Below are positions 1 through 13,500 of a DNA stretch of 64,000 nt, one piece after another; position 1 is the first letter of the stretch; every line of letters starts with the position of its first letter. The notes beneath the pieces were generated by a model, which saw nothing but the letters and a program-made list of their open reading frames with translations, was not told where the DNA came from and made no database searches. The stretch covers positions 4,725,898-4,789,897 of the forward strand of contig JADWOT020000002.1 of NCBI GenBank assembly GCA_036345935.2, in the 5' to 3' direction. This DNA is from Taenia hydatigena (Eukaryota > Platyhelminthes > Cestoda > Cyclophyllidea > Taeniidae). The translations under genes and the position numbers were made by a program.

Positions 1-620
1 GAAAAAATATAAATTTAAGCCCTAACTTTATCTACACTTATACAATTCTTTGCGCATTCCTTGCACAAGTTCTACTTTTGCTTACCTAATTTCACCCCTT
101 CCTTCTTCCTCATTATACATCTCTCTGCTCTTCTTTTACTCACCCTAAGAGTAGTAGTAGTAGTAGCAATACCTTTACCATTCCTCTCCCTCCCATCGGC
201 CTATCCGCTCATCTGCATGTGCCTTTGAAGTGCATGCTACAGTCATTCTACTCCTACTATCTCTTTCATCTCACCATGACCACCACTTTTGGCTTTTGGT
301 GGAAGCCCTCTCCTCCCTCCTTCAATCATTCGCATATTATTTAATTAATTCAATCTTTCTATTTACTTCAAATTTCTATTAACATCTAAATTTAAGCGAC
401 TAATACAATTGCCTGTTTAAACAAATTCTGTTTTTTGTTATGATTTTAGTTTTGCTTTGCATTTTTTTGCATTTTACCGCATCGTCACACATATGTGACA
501 CACGCGTATAATCCTAATATGTCAGTTTTTTTCTAGAATTCGCCACTTTTGCTAATATTTTAGTCTCACCTGCGCATTCGCACGCGGTTGAGTACGTGAT
601 TGTCTCCTCTTCTGAATCCC
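1..620 (+). repeat. Pyrimidine-rich dispersed repeat, copy 1
   Basis: The top strand is strongly C/T-biased with no usable reading frame. The motif at 486-503 (CACACATATGTGACACAC) recurs with one change on the opposite strand at 45371-45388 and in weaker form near 47492-47511. The surrounding sequence is also similar: a C/T-rich stretch with TTTGCGCATTCC-like and CACCCCTTCC-like words. I infer a diverged dispersed repeat family; no element class is recognised. A short AGT triplet run lies at about 150-166. The left end is outside the window. Confidence 0.4.
150..166. repeat. Short (GTA)n microsatellite
   Basis: Five to six tandem copies of the triplet GTA/AGT lie inside the pyrimidine-rich repeat. 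It is a simple-sequence tract with no coding context. Confidence 0.7.
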
Positions 621-3600
621 ATCCTGCACCAATTTAACACATCCCTGCCATGGGCAAAACTACCAGCCCCAACTCCCTCATTTTCGGGATCAAATTATGA
701 CAAAATTTATTTACCTAATCATTGAATTTAATTTTTTTGTTATAGTGTCATCCTGGGCTTCATCAAGTCTTTTTCTGCATTTTATCTTCCCGTCATACAT
801 AATTTACACACACGAATGCACCCTTGGTCAATGTATTGCCTTATCTCCGATCATGCCGCAGCATTCATTAGGGTTCACACACGAGCCTCGTATTTTCTGA
901 TAAAGGTTTTGTAAAACTACGAGATGTTGGGGTTTCTTGACCATCCATTCAATCTACTCATTGCTTGCACCAAATTATATGAGTTATTCTTAGAAAGCAG
1001 TCTTTGATAAGGCGGTGATGAGAGGAAAAGTCTCACTATAAAATGATTCCTTTTCTCATCCTACATTGGCATCGTAAAAGAATGACATTCCAATGCGCAC
1101 GCTTGACTGCAATTAAGTGGGTTCGGATGACGTCAGACAATGGTAATGTCTGAGAGATTCTTATCACCACGTGCATATCTTCCGCCGCCGGTGGGGCGAA
1201 TCCCATGCAATTTTCTCCTCATCGAGTAGTAGCCAAACATCCTCCATTTAGCGCAATTACCAAAAGCTTTGATTGGCACAAGCCTACATCACTTGTCGAT
1301 CATTCCATATGCACTAAGATTTGGGAGATTGAGACGATGGTATGGTGAAGATTAATACCGACTTCATTTTGCACAGCAAAACGATGCTTTTGGGAGAGGA
1401 GGAGGAGAATTAATGCAAGCGTTTGTAAAGACTTTGTAGCCCTGAAAATGGCATAAAATGCATCTGCCTTACAGGCAGCATTATGTATGGGGTGATTGCA
1501 GTCAAGCAATTACGGTCGAGAGCTAAATGATTCCAATGCTGCAGCGACTGATGTAATTTACAGTCGACTCATTTCCAAAAATCGTCTCTACACTTAGACG
1601 TCCCGAGTAATGATTTAAAGCGAAATGACTATTTACTCAGTAGCCGAATTTAGGTAGGTTGGTTCGGTTCCATATCGCAAATGTCTTAAGGAATCAAAAT
1701 GCAACCTAATTTTTGAGAAATGATGTAGCGTGTTGCATGTTTGAAAGCCAACATTAAAGGTTTCGAAAGGAACCTCTACCTTATTACTTAACAGCACGGC
1801 AAAAGTTCCAACGAGACACTTTAAAAGGTAGCTACTGCACTTGCATGAAAAGCGCAATGTCGCATCACTTGAAAACCTTAAATGCTGACGTGGAATGCGA
1901 TATTTGAGTGTAGTTTTGCGAAGGAGTGAGTTTAACCGCTACAGGATATTAAAGACGAGGGTATTATGCTCAATCAAAACGAAGCAATGAACTCAAACTA
2001 ATGCTGCATTACTCTGATTTGTTCTGCCGGTTTGACAGCAAATGAATGAGCGATCGCAACAATCGACATCTGCAGATCTCGTGCAGCGCATCCCAAAATG
2101 ACAGTTACAACGCTCATAAAAACCCAGCCGACTAGCCGATTTTGAGAAGTCAGCTAATGCCACATAAAAATAAGTTGCTTAAGACAGGAAAATCCATGTT
2201 CGCCAATGGATAAAATACGAATGCAGCGAATAAAGGAGATAGAACGCTCTAGATGGCAGTAGAGTTAGTCCACTGACAGAATAGGTAGGAGATGGTATGG
2301 GAATTGATTGAAACCTATCAGCTTTGGATTTTACGCGAAGGAGGTTAGCTTGGTTTAGGCTTACCTTCAACTGATGCTTCTTCGCTGGCATTCTGGCTAG
2401 TCCGTGGCACATTCTTCAGCAGCAACATGCATACGCAAGACCTGATATCCTTATTTTGGTGCATAGTCAAAAACAGGTGGTATGTGTAGGGATGCGCAGC
2501 TATAGCGAGGAGATTGGAACTACTGGTGTGGCTATGGGACCCCCACCCGGCGAAGATGCACTGGCTATTTAAGTCACTCCTAACCAGGACCGCAGGTTAA
2601 ACGGGCAGCAAATGCATTGCAGTTCGTCATATGATAAACCATAACTGCTCTTTAACTTCCCTCCAATTTATTTTCCACTAAACATAATAACATTACAATT
2701 TGTTTCTTTGCATAACATAGAAGAGTACCTGTGCTCCGAAACAACATTTGCTAATGTCATCGTATTTCAAGAATTTGTTTTTTCTTAATCAGATACATTT
2801 TTTCCAAAGCTGTTTCGTTTTTTTTTGTTTTTAGTGGATTTTAGTGTTTTTATTCAGTTTGCTAGCAAAATCCGACCGTAATTTGGTCCATTTCTAGCAT
2901 AATGTTTTAAAATTAATGGTCTTTTTGAATGCTTCTTTGTTTTATTTCCTACCTTAAGTCTAATAGCTGTACGCTACTTGTTGATTGCAATGATACTAAG
3001 ATTTTGACAGCAAAGTATGAAGTTGAATAGAATGGGAAGGAACTCCTGAACGTTTGGCTCCACTTGTTGCTATTGTCGGTTCTGAGCTCAATGAGACATG
3101 AATGCGTCTCTTTATGGTGCTGCATCATTTGAATTACTAAAAATTACTGTAATGCAGGAAGACAAACCATAATGTATATCGGGTTGCCTAAGAGCTGGAT
3201 TGATGTTACTAATAAACAAACTAGTCTCTTCAGATACATGCTTCCACTCCCAACCTAATCATTGATTCTGATTTCTCTAGATTGTGATCCATTAACTGAA
3301 AAGATACCCCTTTTGGCAGTTCTAAAGGCATGTGTAGTTTTCTTCTCAGCAAATTCACAAGGCGCTTCATATCTGGCTGAGTAGCTTATCCGGATTTGTC
3401 AAGCAGTTAGCTGCGCTTAAGCAATGTCTCCACTCTCTTCCTCTATACTCACAAGTCCTGCCTCTTCTTCTCGAAACGCTTTCTCTTGAGCTTCTCCAAG
3501 TCGTGAATATATATATTTTAGGCGTTGCATGACGTTTGGCCTATAGAAGCTAATAGCCGTTAGGAACAGCTGTACGTGTAGGGCATAATATGCTCACAAT

Positions 3601-4705
3601 CACCAAGTATGCATGGTCTCTCAAGCATTTCGCTTCAAAGGCAAGCAAATTCGTTGATAGTGCATCTTGATGACACATTCGATTTGACGTTGGGAAGGGG
3701 TGTTTTTACGCATGGAGCTGCATCTTCTACCCATGAAACTGTATGAGGCCTACCTTGACCCTCTCGCTTCTTGCGTGTGGAAGCACTCAAATGTAGTAGT
3801 GCTAATGCTGATATTGAAGCAAATTCTATTAAACGCGTATGCATCGTTTAAACATTTAGGAGTTGATTGCCTATTTTTTCTACTTCATCCTGCAATTGGG
3901 TGCAGCTGAACCGTAGAGCTAAGGTGGCTGTATGAATCTATTTTAAACTCCCTTCTCAAGGAGTTGACAAACGGACAAAAGAAAGGAAACCGTAGCCATG
4001 CAAGGCAATCGAATAAGGCAGCAAAACTGATGCCAAAAAATCCATAAAATTGGCTTCATTGAGGTAAAATGAGGTAATAAATAGGTAAACGATTTCCAGG
4101 TAAATAAACGTTTATGCACGCCCAGTTAGAACTTTTAAATACCATAAATAGCATTGCTGTGCATAAAGGCCATCGCGCCTGTACGAGGCATTCACGCATG
4201 CAAGAAAAGAGATCACTGTGAACCCCATTACATGTATTACGCGTGAATGGATATGACAAAATCATGACAAATTTACACTTATCTACTTTATTGCATTAGT
4301 CAGACGACGCCATGTGAGATAAGGCGAGTCCGTAGGCTGATGTGTATGTGCAGAATGCAGGAAAAATGCACCGTGAGCTGTAAGCATAAGGCATACAGGG
4401 TGTGGAGATGTTCTACCGATAGTGTCTCACTTTGTTGGTAACTCCCGTTTTGGAAAAAGGAAACAAAAGAACAGTCCGTAAGTAATATTTTAAAAATGAA
4501 AATCTTATTAGCACTGGGATATGAGCAAATGAAATATCACAATGTCTGTCGATTCCATATCATTGATATAACGCAGGCTATCGGAGCTCCATTCGAATGC
4601 ATCCATTCATTCCAAACACATCATACTCCCAGATCGTAAACAAACATAAATTGCAACACCGGGTAGTCATGCTGACTGACTGGCACTTTTGCATTTCTGT
4701 TCAAG
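621..4705. other. Gene-poor sequence upstream of the single-Fn3 gene
   Basis: No protein family, RNA gene or mobile-element signature is recognised here. Open frames are all under about 80 codons, occur on both strands and lack initiator or splice context. The missing first exon of the EG95-like gene should lie near the right end, because the other family members in this window have a first intron of about 0.5 kb. The only candidate seen is at 4264 and is broken. Confidence 0.5.
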
Positions 4706-5304
4706 GGACAATACCAAGTGAGAATCAGCTACAAAAGCACTTTCAGTTGGATCCTGTGGGGTCGAATTGCATTCGGCTAACGTGGAGTGGGGAGGAATTC
4801 AGTTATATGCTCGATGGCAACATCACAGTGAAGGCAGCACTGAAATCAGGGCCGACACACGAAATTTGTGAATCTGCGTACCTCAGCGAAGAAGAAGTGA
4901 TTCTTGTCGGACTGACGCCCAACTCACCATGCACAGTGACCGTGACGGGGACGCATAAAGGGAAGAAGATTTCTGAATTCACAGAAAATATTCAGACACC
5001 AGAATTCGGTAAGTTAGTGGATGAGATTACGCTGCTAGACGCTATATTACTAACATTTGTCAGTAGCGCTATCGACTGCCTTTTCTACACAAGAGCATTG
5101 CTTGAGCTTTCCACTGAGTCCCAATCATTGGCGCCTATTTCGTGCCCTTTGACTTTTTATGGCAAATTTTTTTATCTCGAATTTTCTAAGAGAATGTCTT
5201 CTTTAGACCATGAAAGAAGAACTCTAGTAACGCCTAGAGGATCTGGAATAATACCTCTGACCTCTGTCGTCCTTTTCCCTTTCGTGGCTTTCTATCTTGC
5301 TTGA
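4706..5304 (+). CDS. EG95/TSOL18-like oncosphere antigen, single Fn3 domain (5' exon not placed)
   Basis: This belongs to the taeniid host-protective oncosphere antigens: small secreted or membrane-anchored proteins with one Fn3 domain. The Fn3 exon is 4706-5008 (101 codons, phase 1 at both ends), after acceptor TTCAAG and before donor GTAAGT. It shows the family start HFQLDPVGSNCIRLTW, with the Fn3 core Trp, and a C-terminal GLTPNSPCTVTV strand. The last exon is 5207-5304, after acceptor CTTTAG; it encodes about 32 residues ending in a hydrophobic tail (TSVVLFPFVAFYLA) and TGA, fitting the family's C-terminal membrane or GPI-type segment. With a 70-nt first exon like the other genes here, the product would be 156 residues, the usual EG95 size. 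The 198-nt intron has no in-frame stop. The signal-peptide exon was not found, so this could be a 5'-truncated or decayed copy. Confidence 0.75.
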
Positions 5305-5505
5305 ACGCTCGCATGAATAAGCCCCTACGCCTAAATTTTCTAACCTTGTCTACTATCTCGCCACATTTCTTGCGCTTTTCCACTCCTTGTTTAACTCTTG
5401 GCGTTGTATTGTTCTTTGTTTTTTTCTGTTTTGTTATCTTTTCATTGTGGTTGTTAATTTTCTTTGCTACAAATATGCCGATTTTGTGCATTTATTTTTA
5501 TTTTG

Positions 5506-5511
5506 ATTAAA
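5506..5511 (+). promoter_or_regulatory. Possible poly(A) signal (ATTAAA)
   Basis: An ATTAAA hexamer lies about 200 bp after the stop codon of the EG95-like gene, following a T-rich stretch. The hexamer is common by chance, so the support is positional only. Confidence 0.2.
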
Positions 5512-8500
5512 GGGACTAAGAAAGGCGTGCTTTCTTTGGATTTAAAAGCAGGATATGTCGATAGCCATGGTTTGTACAGTATAGTATAGCACCCGCTTAC
5601 CAACCTTCTCATTTAGCTCTCGCGTGAAAAAGGCACGTAATTTGGGACGATTTGCGCATGAAAGAATGATTCAATGGGAGTTACTTTTATTGATAGCTTT
5701 ATTTCGTATTACTTCTTCCAGTAATAAGAATTAGTAGAATTCCGTCAGTACGTCCACTAATATATCATCATCGGCCATCTACACATCGGCATGGCACGCT
5801 GGCCAGTTCTGTAGAGGTGCGATGAAGGTATCGCAAGGTGGATAACCCACCACTTCAAAATCCCTTCTCTTACGTGATCCAATGAAGGATTGTCTGATTG
5901 CTCGGTGTTGTACCACTTTTTTGGGGTTTCTCTGGTCTTTTGCAACTGAAGATGCACACATGCACATTGCGGCATTTTTCTGTTTGGTAACGAACGGAGC
6001 AATTAGACAAAGATTCTGCGTCTCTATTTCGGTAGATATGCACATTTTCTTTCGTTTCGTCAGCTGGAGAGAAGAAACGACTGAAATTAATCTAATGCGG
6101 TCTGATTTACGCTCATCAATGCCCTGTAGCAGCCATTTCAACTGGACGGCAAGCAAACCAGTGGGTGCTGTCGTTGTGGCCTCGCTAAATGTGGAAGAGG
6201 CGTTGTTCAGCAGGCATGTTACTGACAGTTTTTTCACTATGCTGTGAGACGCGTATATTTTTGCACTTTTTGGAGCATTAACAGCAGCAGCTAAGCGCAT
6301 ATTGACATGTTTTTCCTCAAGGACAGCAAGTGGCTAATTATTTCATTCCATCTAAGAGTTTTTTGAATCAGCGTGCTCAGAACTAAATCATTTGCGCCGT
6401 TAGAGATGCATGGGAAGTGGGATCGTATGGACCCACTTGCAGGTGCGGTCCAAGTAGAAGTGAAAAGCTAGGTTGCACTCCACATTCTGTTCCATCTTGT
6501 CCACCAGCTCAATTTGTGCCATCTTCCAACTTACGCTTTTATTTCTCATTCGAATGTACATTTTCAACTCCAATGCAAATTGTCCTACTTTGCATTGAGA
6601 CATTTGTCAAGGCACTTTTGAATTAAAGTTGAGCCACACAGTGTTCTCACGTGCGAGAAGGAAAGATGTCAAGATGAACCTTTAGCATTGTTTAACGGGT
6701 GTTCACATATAACTCCGCTGTTACTGGGATAGACTACTTTCAACGTTTAACAGAAGGCTTGTCATATTTAGACCGGTCTGCAGCATGCAGTGAAACCGAA
6801 AAGTGAGATACGTTGCAGAGTCAGGGTAAAGAAGTATAGAGTGGTTCGGAAGCTGGGTAAGAAATATATGGTGGCGCTCTTGAACTTGGGAAGCATTGTA
6901 TTGAAGGGGACCTAAAAACAACTTTTTATGGAAACGAGACCAAGATGATAGCTCTCTTTGACTTTTATGAAGAATTTGATTGTTTTCCAATAATAAAAGA
7001 GCATGCACACATGTCCATTCGCATCTTCATTAGATCCCCAATCTTCTCTTGATAAAGGTGAAGGTGATTACTTGATTATTATGCGACGTCTCGCTCAATG
7101 ATCGTAGCGAGCAATGAACATAAGCAAATAACGCCGGAAGATGTAAATAAAGTAAGCACGGTACCTAAAATTCACAAGGAATGGTGTCATTTGACCAGAA
7201 TTTTTTAAATTTCAATCGCGCTACTGACTGACTGTTTTGGTTAGAGCGTTGACTGGATTGAATCTTGTGAGTCTTAGGTAAGCAATATGCCTCTTTATTA
7301 GGGTTGCCTAAAATATATCAATTTGGCGCAGAAAGCGGGAAGAAAACGAGGGGACGATGCCTTATCTTTGATGGATAAAATGGTAGACGATGGGTGGGCT
7401 GCCTCTACCTCTTACTGGCTGCACCTCGTAAGCACATTTAAAAATCCGAGGATGATCCGTAGACTGTCCGAGGGAGATCGCGCTGTATTCAGCACAACAA
7501 GTGGAAGCGAGTTGTTGTGGCTTCCTGATGTTTCACAGGTTATTTCACCTTCAAATATATTCCTCAGTAATTTGCCTTCAGTTTGGAAAGCTGGCCACTT
7601 GTCGGATGAGACTTGCAATCTGGCTAGGTCCTGTCTAGCCAGCATTTCACAAAAGGCATGACGCCTTTTAAAAAAGCTAAACCCCTTGCCATTTTTATGG
7701 CTGTGCTCAAGTTGATCCTTGGAGAAGGTATAGTAGTTGAATAACTGGCTTTGCAGGGGTGATTTGAACCATTTAAAGTGGCAGATGTCGACTTGTTAGA
7801 AGACGGTTGCGTGGCACGGAGGTATCGAGGGCACCCAGTCATGCGTTATGTCATTGTTTTCTCTTTAAGACGATCCATTCTCTTTTTTTAACATTTGTAA
7901 ACTAACCGTTAAGGTCGTCTATTGCGTAAACACCTCCCTCTGGCAAAATTTTACGGCACAGCGTCTCACCAGATCTTGTCAATTATGAGGCAGACCTATG
8001 ATTTACAGTTTAGTTTTGCTCATACTTCCCGTGCTATTTTAAACGATGGCCGTGATAAGTAGGATCTGTTCAAAAGAGCTAATTACTTTAATTTTGACCC
8101 ATTTTTGAAAATCAAGGACACCGAAGCTAACGTTCGCAAAAGGTGTAATTATTTAAATATAGGAAGAGGTTGTCTAAGCAATATCTGCCTTTACCAGCCA
8201 ACCCAAACCCCATGACGCATGCCCAAATTGGTGTCATCTCACACTTGAACGATCCCCTATCAGATCATGCCTTATACACGCAGGGTCAAGCACGCTTCCC
8301 GTGAGTTGCTTAAATTATCGCAGGAGAAAATGGCATGGCTAAAGTGCTGAAATTATTGCAATAAAATGAGTGCTATTCCGCATCTGTTCGCCTCCCATCA
8401 CGAGTTTTATTAGAAGGGCGTAGCTGTCTAGATGGTTAAAACAGCTGGCGCAAAGTATTGGAATTGAATTTGGTTCCCTTTTTGTTCAAGGGACTTCCAG

Positions 8501-10441
8501 TGACCCTTGAGTGCACCTTGGTAAAGCAGTCTTCTCACCCTCTTCTCGAGACAATTTACCGATGGCTAGAGGTAAGCAGTCTGCAGCCATTCTCGATCGT
8601 TTATGGCTTTTTCACTCATCGAAATCATCTGAAATTTGACGAGCGTCCTCAACTAATGGATATGCAATAAGGACTAAATTCAAAGGCTGGAATTAATCTT
8701 ACAAAGACCTACATATTACAACAATTTGCATCCACAAAGTCTCGAATCTTACAGTACCTACCCAAATTTATATGGCAGGCAACAAATCAAATGGAAGACT
8801 GAGCAACGAAAAGAAGTAGATATCTTGTAACTATTCCATTGAGCTTCATAAAAGAAAGTCAATTGCTGCCTCACTGTGAGGGAAGCACAATGCAATGATA
8901 CAGTGAAGTACAATACCATGTGACAGTGCAGCAGCTGCATTCACGATTTGGGTCCCACAAACTCCAAGAGGAGGCCTATTAAGAATAAAGAGACTTTTTA
9001 TAGACGTAGGGGTGCGATGATGTCTACCCTCGACGGCAAATAACAAGCATGCGAATCTCTGCACGCGAATGAACCCGCCTGAGAATTTGTACGAAAGTTC
9101 CTATTCAAATGAATTCTTTTATGGTGCGATACGTTTGAAGTAAAAGTTCGATCCCAACTCACACGTTCTCGGGTGAATAACATTATCATAAGCTGAACCA
9201 CTGTGACAAAGAAGTAGTTTTCTCATTCTTTTCAGCGAATCTCTTGTCAATGGTCTGCGAACATTCCTTCCGCATGTTTCATTAACCTATACCCCATATC
9301 CAGACATTAATTTTAAGGTCACTTAACAGAATTCCTCATATGATCAATTTCGCTTGCTTAGTCCGTTTCAATGCAGACTTGGGTAAACTACTCTGTGAGG
9401 GAAAGAGGGGACTCATGGAGTGTACACTCTCTTAACATTCTTGTTGCTTCCAAAGGCAGTCTTAATTGAAGGCGAATCTTTTATAGCCAAGAGTGCCTAA
9501 ATTTATCCAAATGGCGCCCTATTGTATGCTTTAGAAACTATTGTCGCAGAGGTGATATTTGTTTTGCAAATGAGCTTGAAGGAGTACAAGCCAGAAAGTG
9601 GTGATAGCTGTTGCGACGCAGAGTAGAATGTAGAACTTAACGTGACAAAGGAGACAAATGCAGTTGAAGGCATATGAGGGCTGATTATGAGTTTTGGATG
9701 CGAGCGGTGCAATAATAGAGTGTAGTAGCTTGCACCGTTTTGCAAGGGGAACTTGTTTAGCTATCGAGCGCACCCTCTCACCCGCTTTCGTCCCACGCTG
9801 TCTGTCCGGACAGAGTGGCGAGGTCTCTAAGGCGATTGACAATAATTGAGTTATTGATGCGTTTGTGTAAAAAATGCTGTGACTGCTTGATTCCACGCTG
9901 GGAATTATAATTCCAGCATGCACTTTTCCCCTGCCAGCATCCCCACACTCAGGTTGATTGATGCATTCATTTCCAAGTCAATGAGGCACTGATATGCTGC
10001 ATGGGTTATGCAGTGTGCTAAGAACGTGTCGTTTACCGTTGGTACTTCAGTGTCCGATCCATGGAAGAAAGGGATGCAAAAATTTGGCTATAATAGCACA
10101 CGCGACTCGGTAATGTGTGAGGTTTCGAGAAAGGGAAGGCGGCGCATGTAGACAAATACCCTGCTTGCCTTAAAAATCGCCACCTGTCGGCGAATCGTTG
10201 CGTATCACTTTCATCGCGCTGTACTTGGTTCTTAGAAAATACACAATAGCTGATTGCGAGACGAGTGAATCCACTGCATGTCACCATTTGGTACGGCCTT
10301 TGGTTTAAAAGGCATAATTAGAGCATTCTTGTCAATTTTATGGTTGATCAGGTGAGAACTGCAACACTGTCTGCCATCGCGGCAGAATAATCCAGCAATT
10401 CATGCCTAATTTGTGTGACGTAGATGTGGATGACGTGTTGT
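5512..10441. other. Gene-poor sequence, nothing recognised
   Basis: I see no family, RNA gene or repeat match. The longest frames (about 112 codons at 7323-7661 on plus, 130 codons at 9531-9923 and 173 codons at 5779-6300 on minus) have no recognisable domain, no convincing splice borders and no partner in the duplicated blocks. I regard them as probably chance frames. Confidence 0.4.
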
Positions 10442-10541
10442 NNNNNNNNNNNNNNNNNNNNNNNNNNNNNNNNNNNNNNNNNNNNNNNNNNNNNNNNNNN
10501 NNNNNNNNNNNNNNNNNNNNNNNNNNNNNNNNNNNNNNNNN
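10442..10541. other. Scaffold gap (100 N)
   Basis: Exactly 100 consecutive N, the conventional filler for a gap of unknown length. Frames called across it are meaningless. Confidence 0.98.
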
Positions 10542-13500
10542 GCTGTTTAACAGCATAGCCAAGAAGCAGGACATAATTTGTGGTTATTACCACGTTCTAC
10601 AGCACTTGAGATCCTTTCATATATTTCTCTGTGACCATGATCATTAGCAATTAGAAAAGCTGTCATATTCCCTTCAGTCGTCGCATTGGCATCCGCTCCT
10701 GAGCACAAGGGATTTAGAAATAACACATTGTTGGTAGTAAAGCAGAGATGGGAATGATTAAGAGGCTATTTGCATAAACAGGTGGTCTGTCTACTTGACG
10801 GTACCGCGGCAGATGCGAAGTCCCTACTTCACGGTGGGGAAGCGCACCTCAACATAGTAAATAGACGGCAGATAAAATCGCGTATAATTAGGAGCTTTTC
10901 CAATGTCAATCCGTTAATCCTTATTAGTGCTAGCTAATTAGTAAGCCTTTTCCTCCACTCATCTAAACCCTTCATTTGCACTTCATTTGATCCTTTCTGT
11001 CTACTACGGCACAACGCAGGAACTGCAGCACCGCAACGCACCTTGCAGATTTTCAGAGGTCTTAGCAAACGCATTAGCGACCACTTTACCGATGTCAGTC
11101 TGGACGACGTGCATGCCCTTCTTAGAAATCAAAGATAATAGAGTTGGTATTCACTTCACCTTTTTGCTTGTCCTCATTTTAATGCCAGATTTTAAGTTTT
11201 TACCTACTTATATTTGATGCCAATGTATCCAAGCTTAAAAATCATTCCTGCACCTGTCCAACCAAAAGGATGCCAAGGGAATCAGTTCTAGCCTCAGTGA
11301 AGTTTTGCGATAACCTTATCAAACTGATCGGTGCATGGACACTAAGTTTGAACTTAATCGGTGATAATTAATGAAGTCTTTTCTAGAAAAGGTACTATCT
11401 GCATTCAGTAAGAGGTAATTACAGCCCTCGAAACATGGGATCGCTTGACTGCAGGGCTGAATATTAGCAAGGCGACAAGATTCCTTACTGATAATGCACA
11501 TTAAAAGGTACATTTTTTACCTGTTTACTCGTTTAAGCTACTCGAGTTTTACATGTCCCATGATTTTGGCAAGTTTTCGAGCAGGACTGGCTATGCTATT
11601 ATTTTGGACTGACTTGTGTTGCCAGTTTTCTAAAAAAATGTAACCCACATCTTTTAAGGGTGCTCTAATTCTCCTTCAACTTACATAAAAGTAGTAGCCT
11701 TTTATGAAATCGGCCGTTTGCGCAAGTCACTCGGTCAAAGGTGTCGCACCGCTTTTGGCTAGTGGGCAACTGCGCTGCCGTGCCTTACTGGATGTAAAGA
11801 AGGAGCATGTTGTCATTGTTATAGTGGGTGATGCTTACCATTGAAATGAGGTTTTCGTTTCTTATCTTATAATTCCTGAATTAATTGATTTGCTTGTCAG
11901 TTGGCGAAACGGCCATAATTGCAATCTATTGGCCTTGTAGATGGGATCAATTCACAGCCTCTCATTTTCTCATGCATTTCGTTTCTAGAACCCAAATATC
12001 GGTCTAACACTCACACGTCTTTGTCTGATCCAGCTTTGACTCTGAACTTTTGATGTGCCCCTTACGTAATAGTCTGGTGCTTTGGATAGTGGAGTTATGG
12101 AGGTGCAGCGAATGGGCATGAGGTAGTACCTTCCACACTCTCCCTTCTTGCAGTCTCCCTCTTTCCTCTCTTTCCGCTATTTTTAAAAAATAACGTATTT
12201 TCCGACGACCCTGTTTCTCATCACACTGTACGAAGCATGCGATTTAAGGCCTTACGTTTGAGAGGGAGCGATAGTGTTGAGTGGCCTCGAGCAGACAGAG
12301 CTCGGCAATAATTGCTGACAAGTGCGCATCAAAAGCATGGTAGGGTCCCCAATTTATCACGAACAAGGCGGTAAACCGTCTACTTAACAGCAAAATGCAA
12401 AGCGTAAGTTTGTTTAAAGTTTGGATCAAGATGGAATTCAAAAGCTATGCGGCATTTAGTCGCATCACAACATCTTAGCTTACACGCTACGCAGGCTCAA
12501 GCATAGGGTAGGAGTAGCAGCAAACCCAAACATCGCTGTCGTGCTACTAGACAAATGCGTTTGCCTGCATTATACTGCACGGATTTGGACAACCGTATGC
12601 ATCTAACGCACCCTGAAAATTGAAGCAATTCACTGTAGTTGTCTTGATTAAAATCTGCATTTGAAAGTTTACTCACTGCTTCCTTAGGTAGCTTTGGTGA
12701 AATAATTCATAACTAAAATATGGCGGCGTCTAGAGCTCTAAGGAGAAATAACCATAGAGCGATGGACATATTACTCAAGTGGCGTCTTGATAGAGTTCTA
12801 GATCACACATTAGTGAGTGATTGGGACAACAAAATTACTTTTGTTTTATGTTCGATGTCTGTATTAGAGCAAGAGCTTTATTTGATATGTGTATTTTGGC
12901 ATAATTAAAGTTATTTTAGAGATCACTCATTAATTTTTGACAAACAGGCGGAATCTGAGCTGATTGACAAGCTTTGTCGTGCACTTGGATGCTCTCTTCC
13001 TTCTTCAGCTCCGCGAGCCTCTTATTATACAGGCCACAAGCCCGCCAGCCCAACAGGACATTAGGCAGGCAAGCAGACAAACATGCAGCGTTTCAGGCAA
13101 GTACGCAGGCACCTAGCTAAAAGTAAAAAGATAGATTACTGGGCTAAGATGGAAGTACATTAAGCCAGAGCATATCCAACCTATTCATTAAGCAAGACGT
13201 AATGCACTGATATGCGGGGATTCAATGAGACACATAGAAATCGAAAGTGGGGAGAGAGGCAAAATCCGTTGCACTTACTTGCCTCCCTAGTGAATGAACC
13301 TGCTTAGCGCAAATCAATCAAGACTAGTTGTACTCCTCAGAGACCGAATAAGACCAAAGGATACCTGAACACTATGACGCACGCAATCACACGAGTGAAC
13401 AAGGTGCGACCATGTGCCATCATCCATGAGGATCAGGTAACTTTGAAGCAGTATAAAGAGATTGTGCGAAGCAACGGTGAGCAACAAATAAACTCCGCCA

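Noticed and set aside
7323..7661. 112-codon frame with a stretch loosely like a dynein heavy-chain motif
   Set aside because: The similarity is limited to a few scattered residues and no flanking exon supports it; I could not defend a family assignment.
9147..9158. GTTCGATCCCAA, resembling a tRNA T-arm
   Set aside because: No matching stems or upstream A-box at the right distance, so no tRNA is called.
10338..10647. Frames running through the first N gap
   Set aside because: They exist only because N codons were read as open; the gap length is arbitrary.
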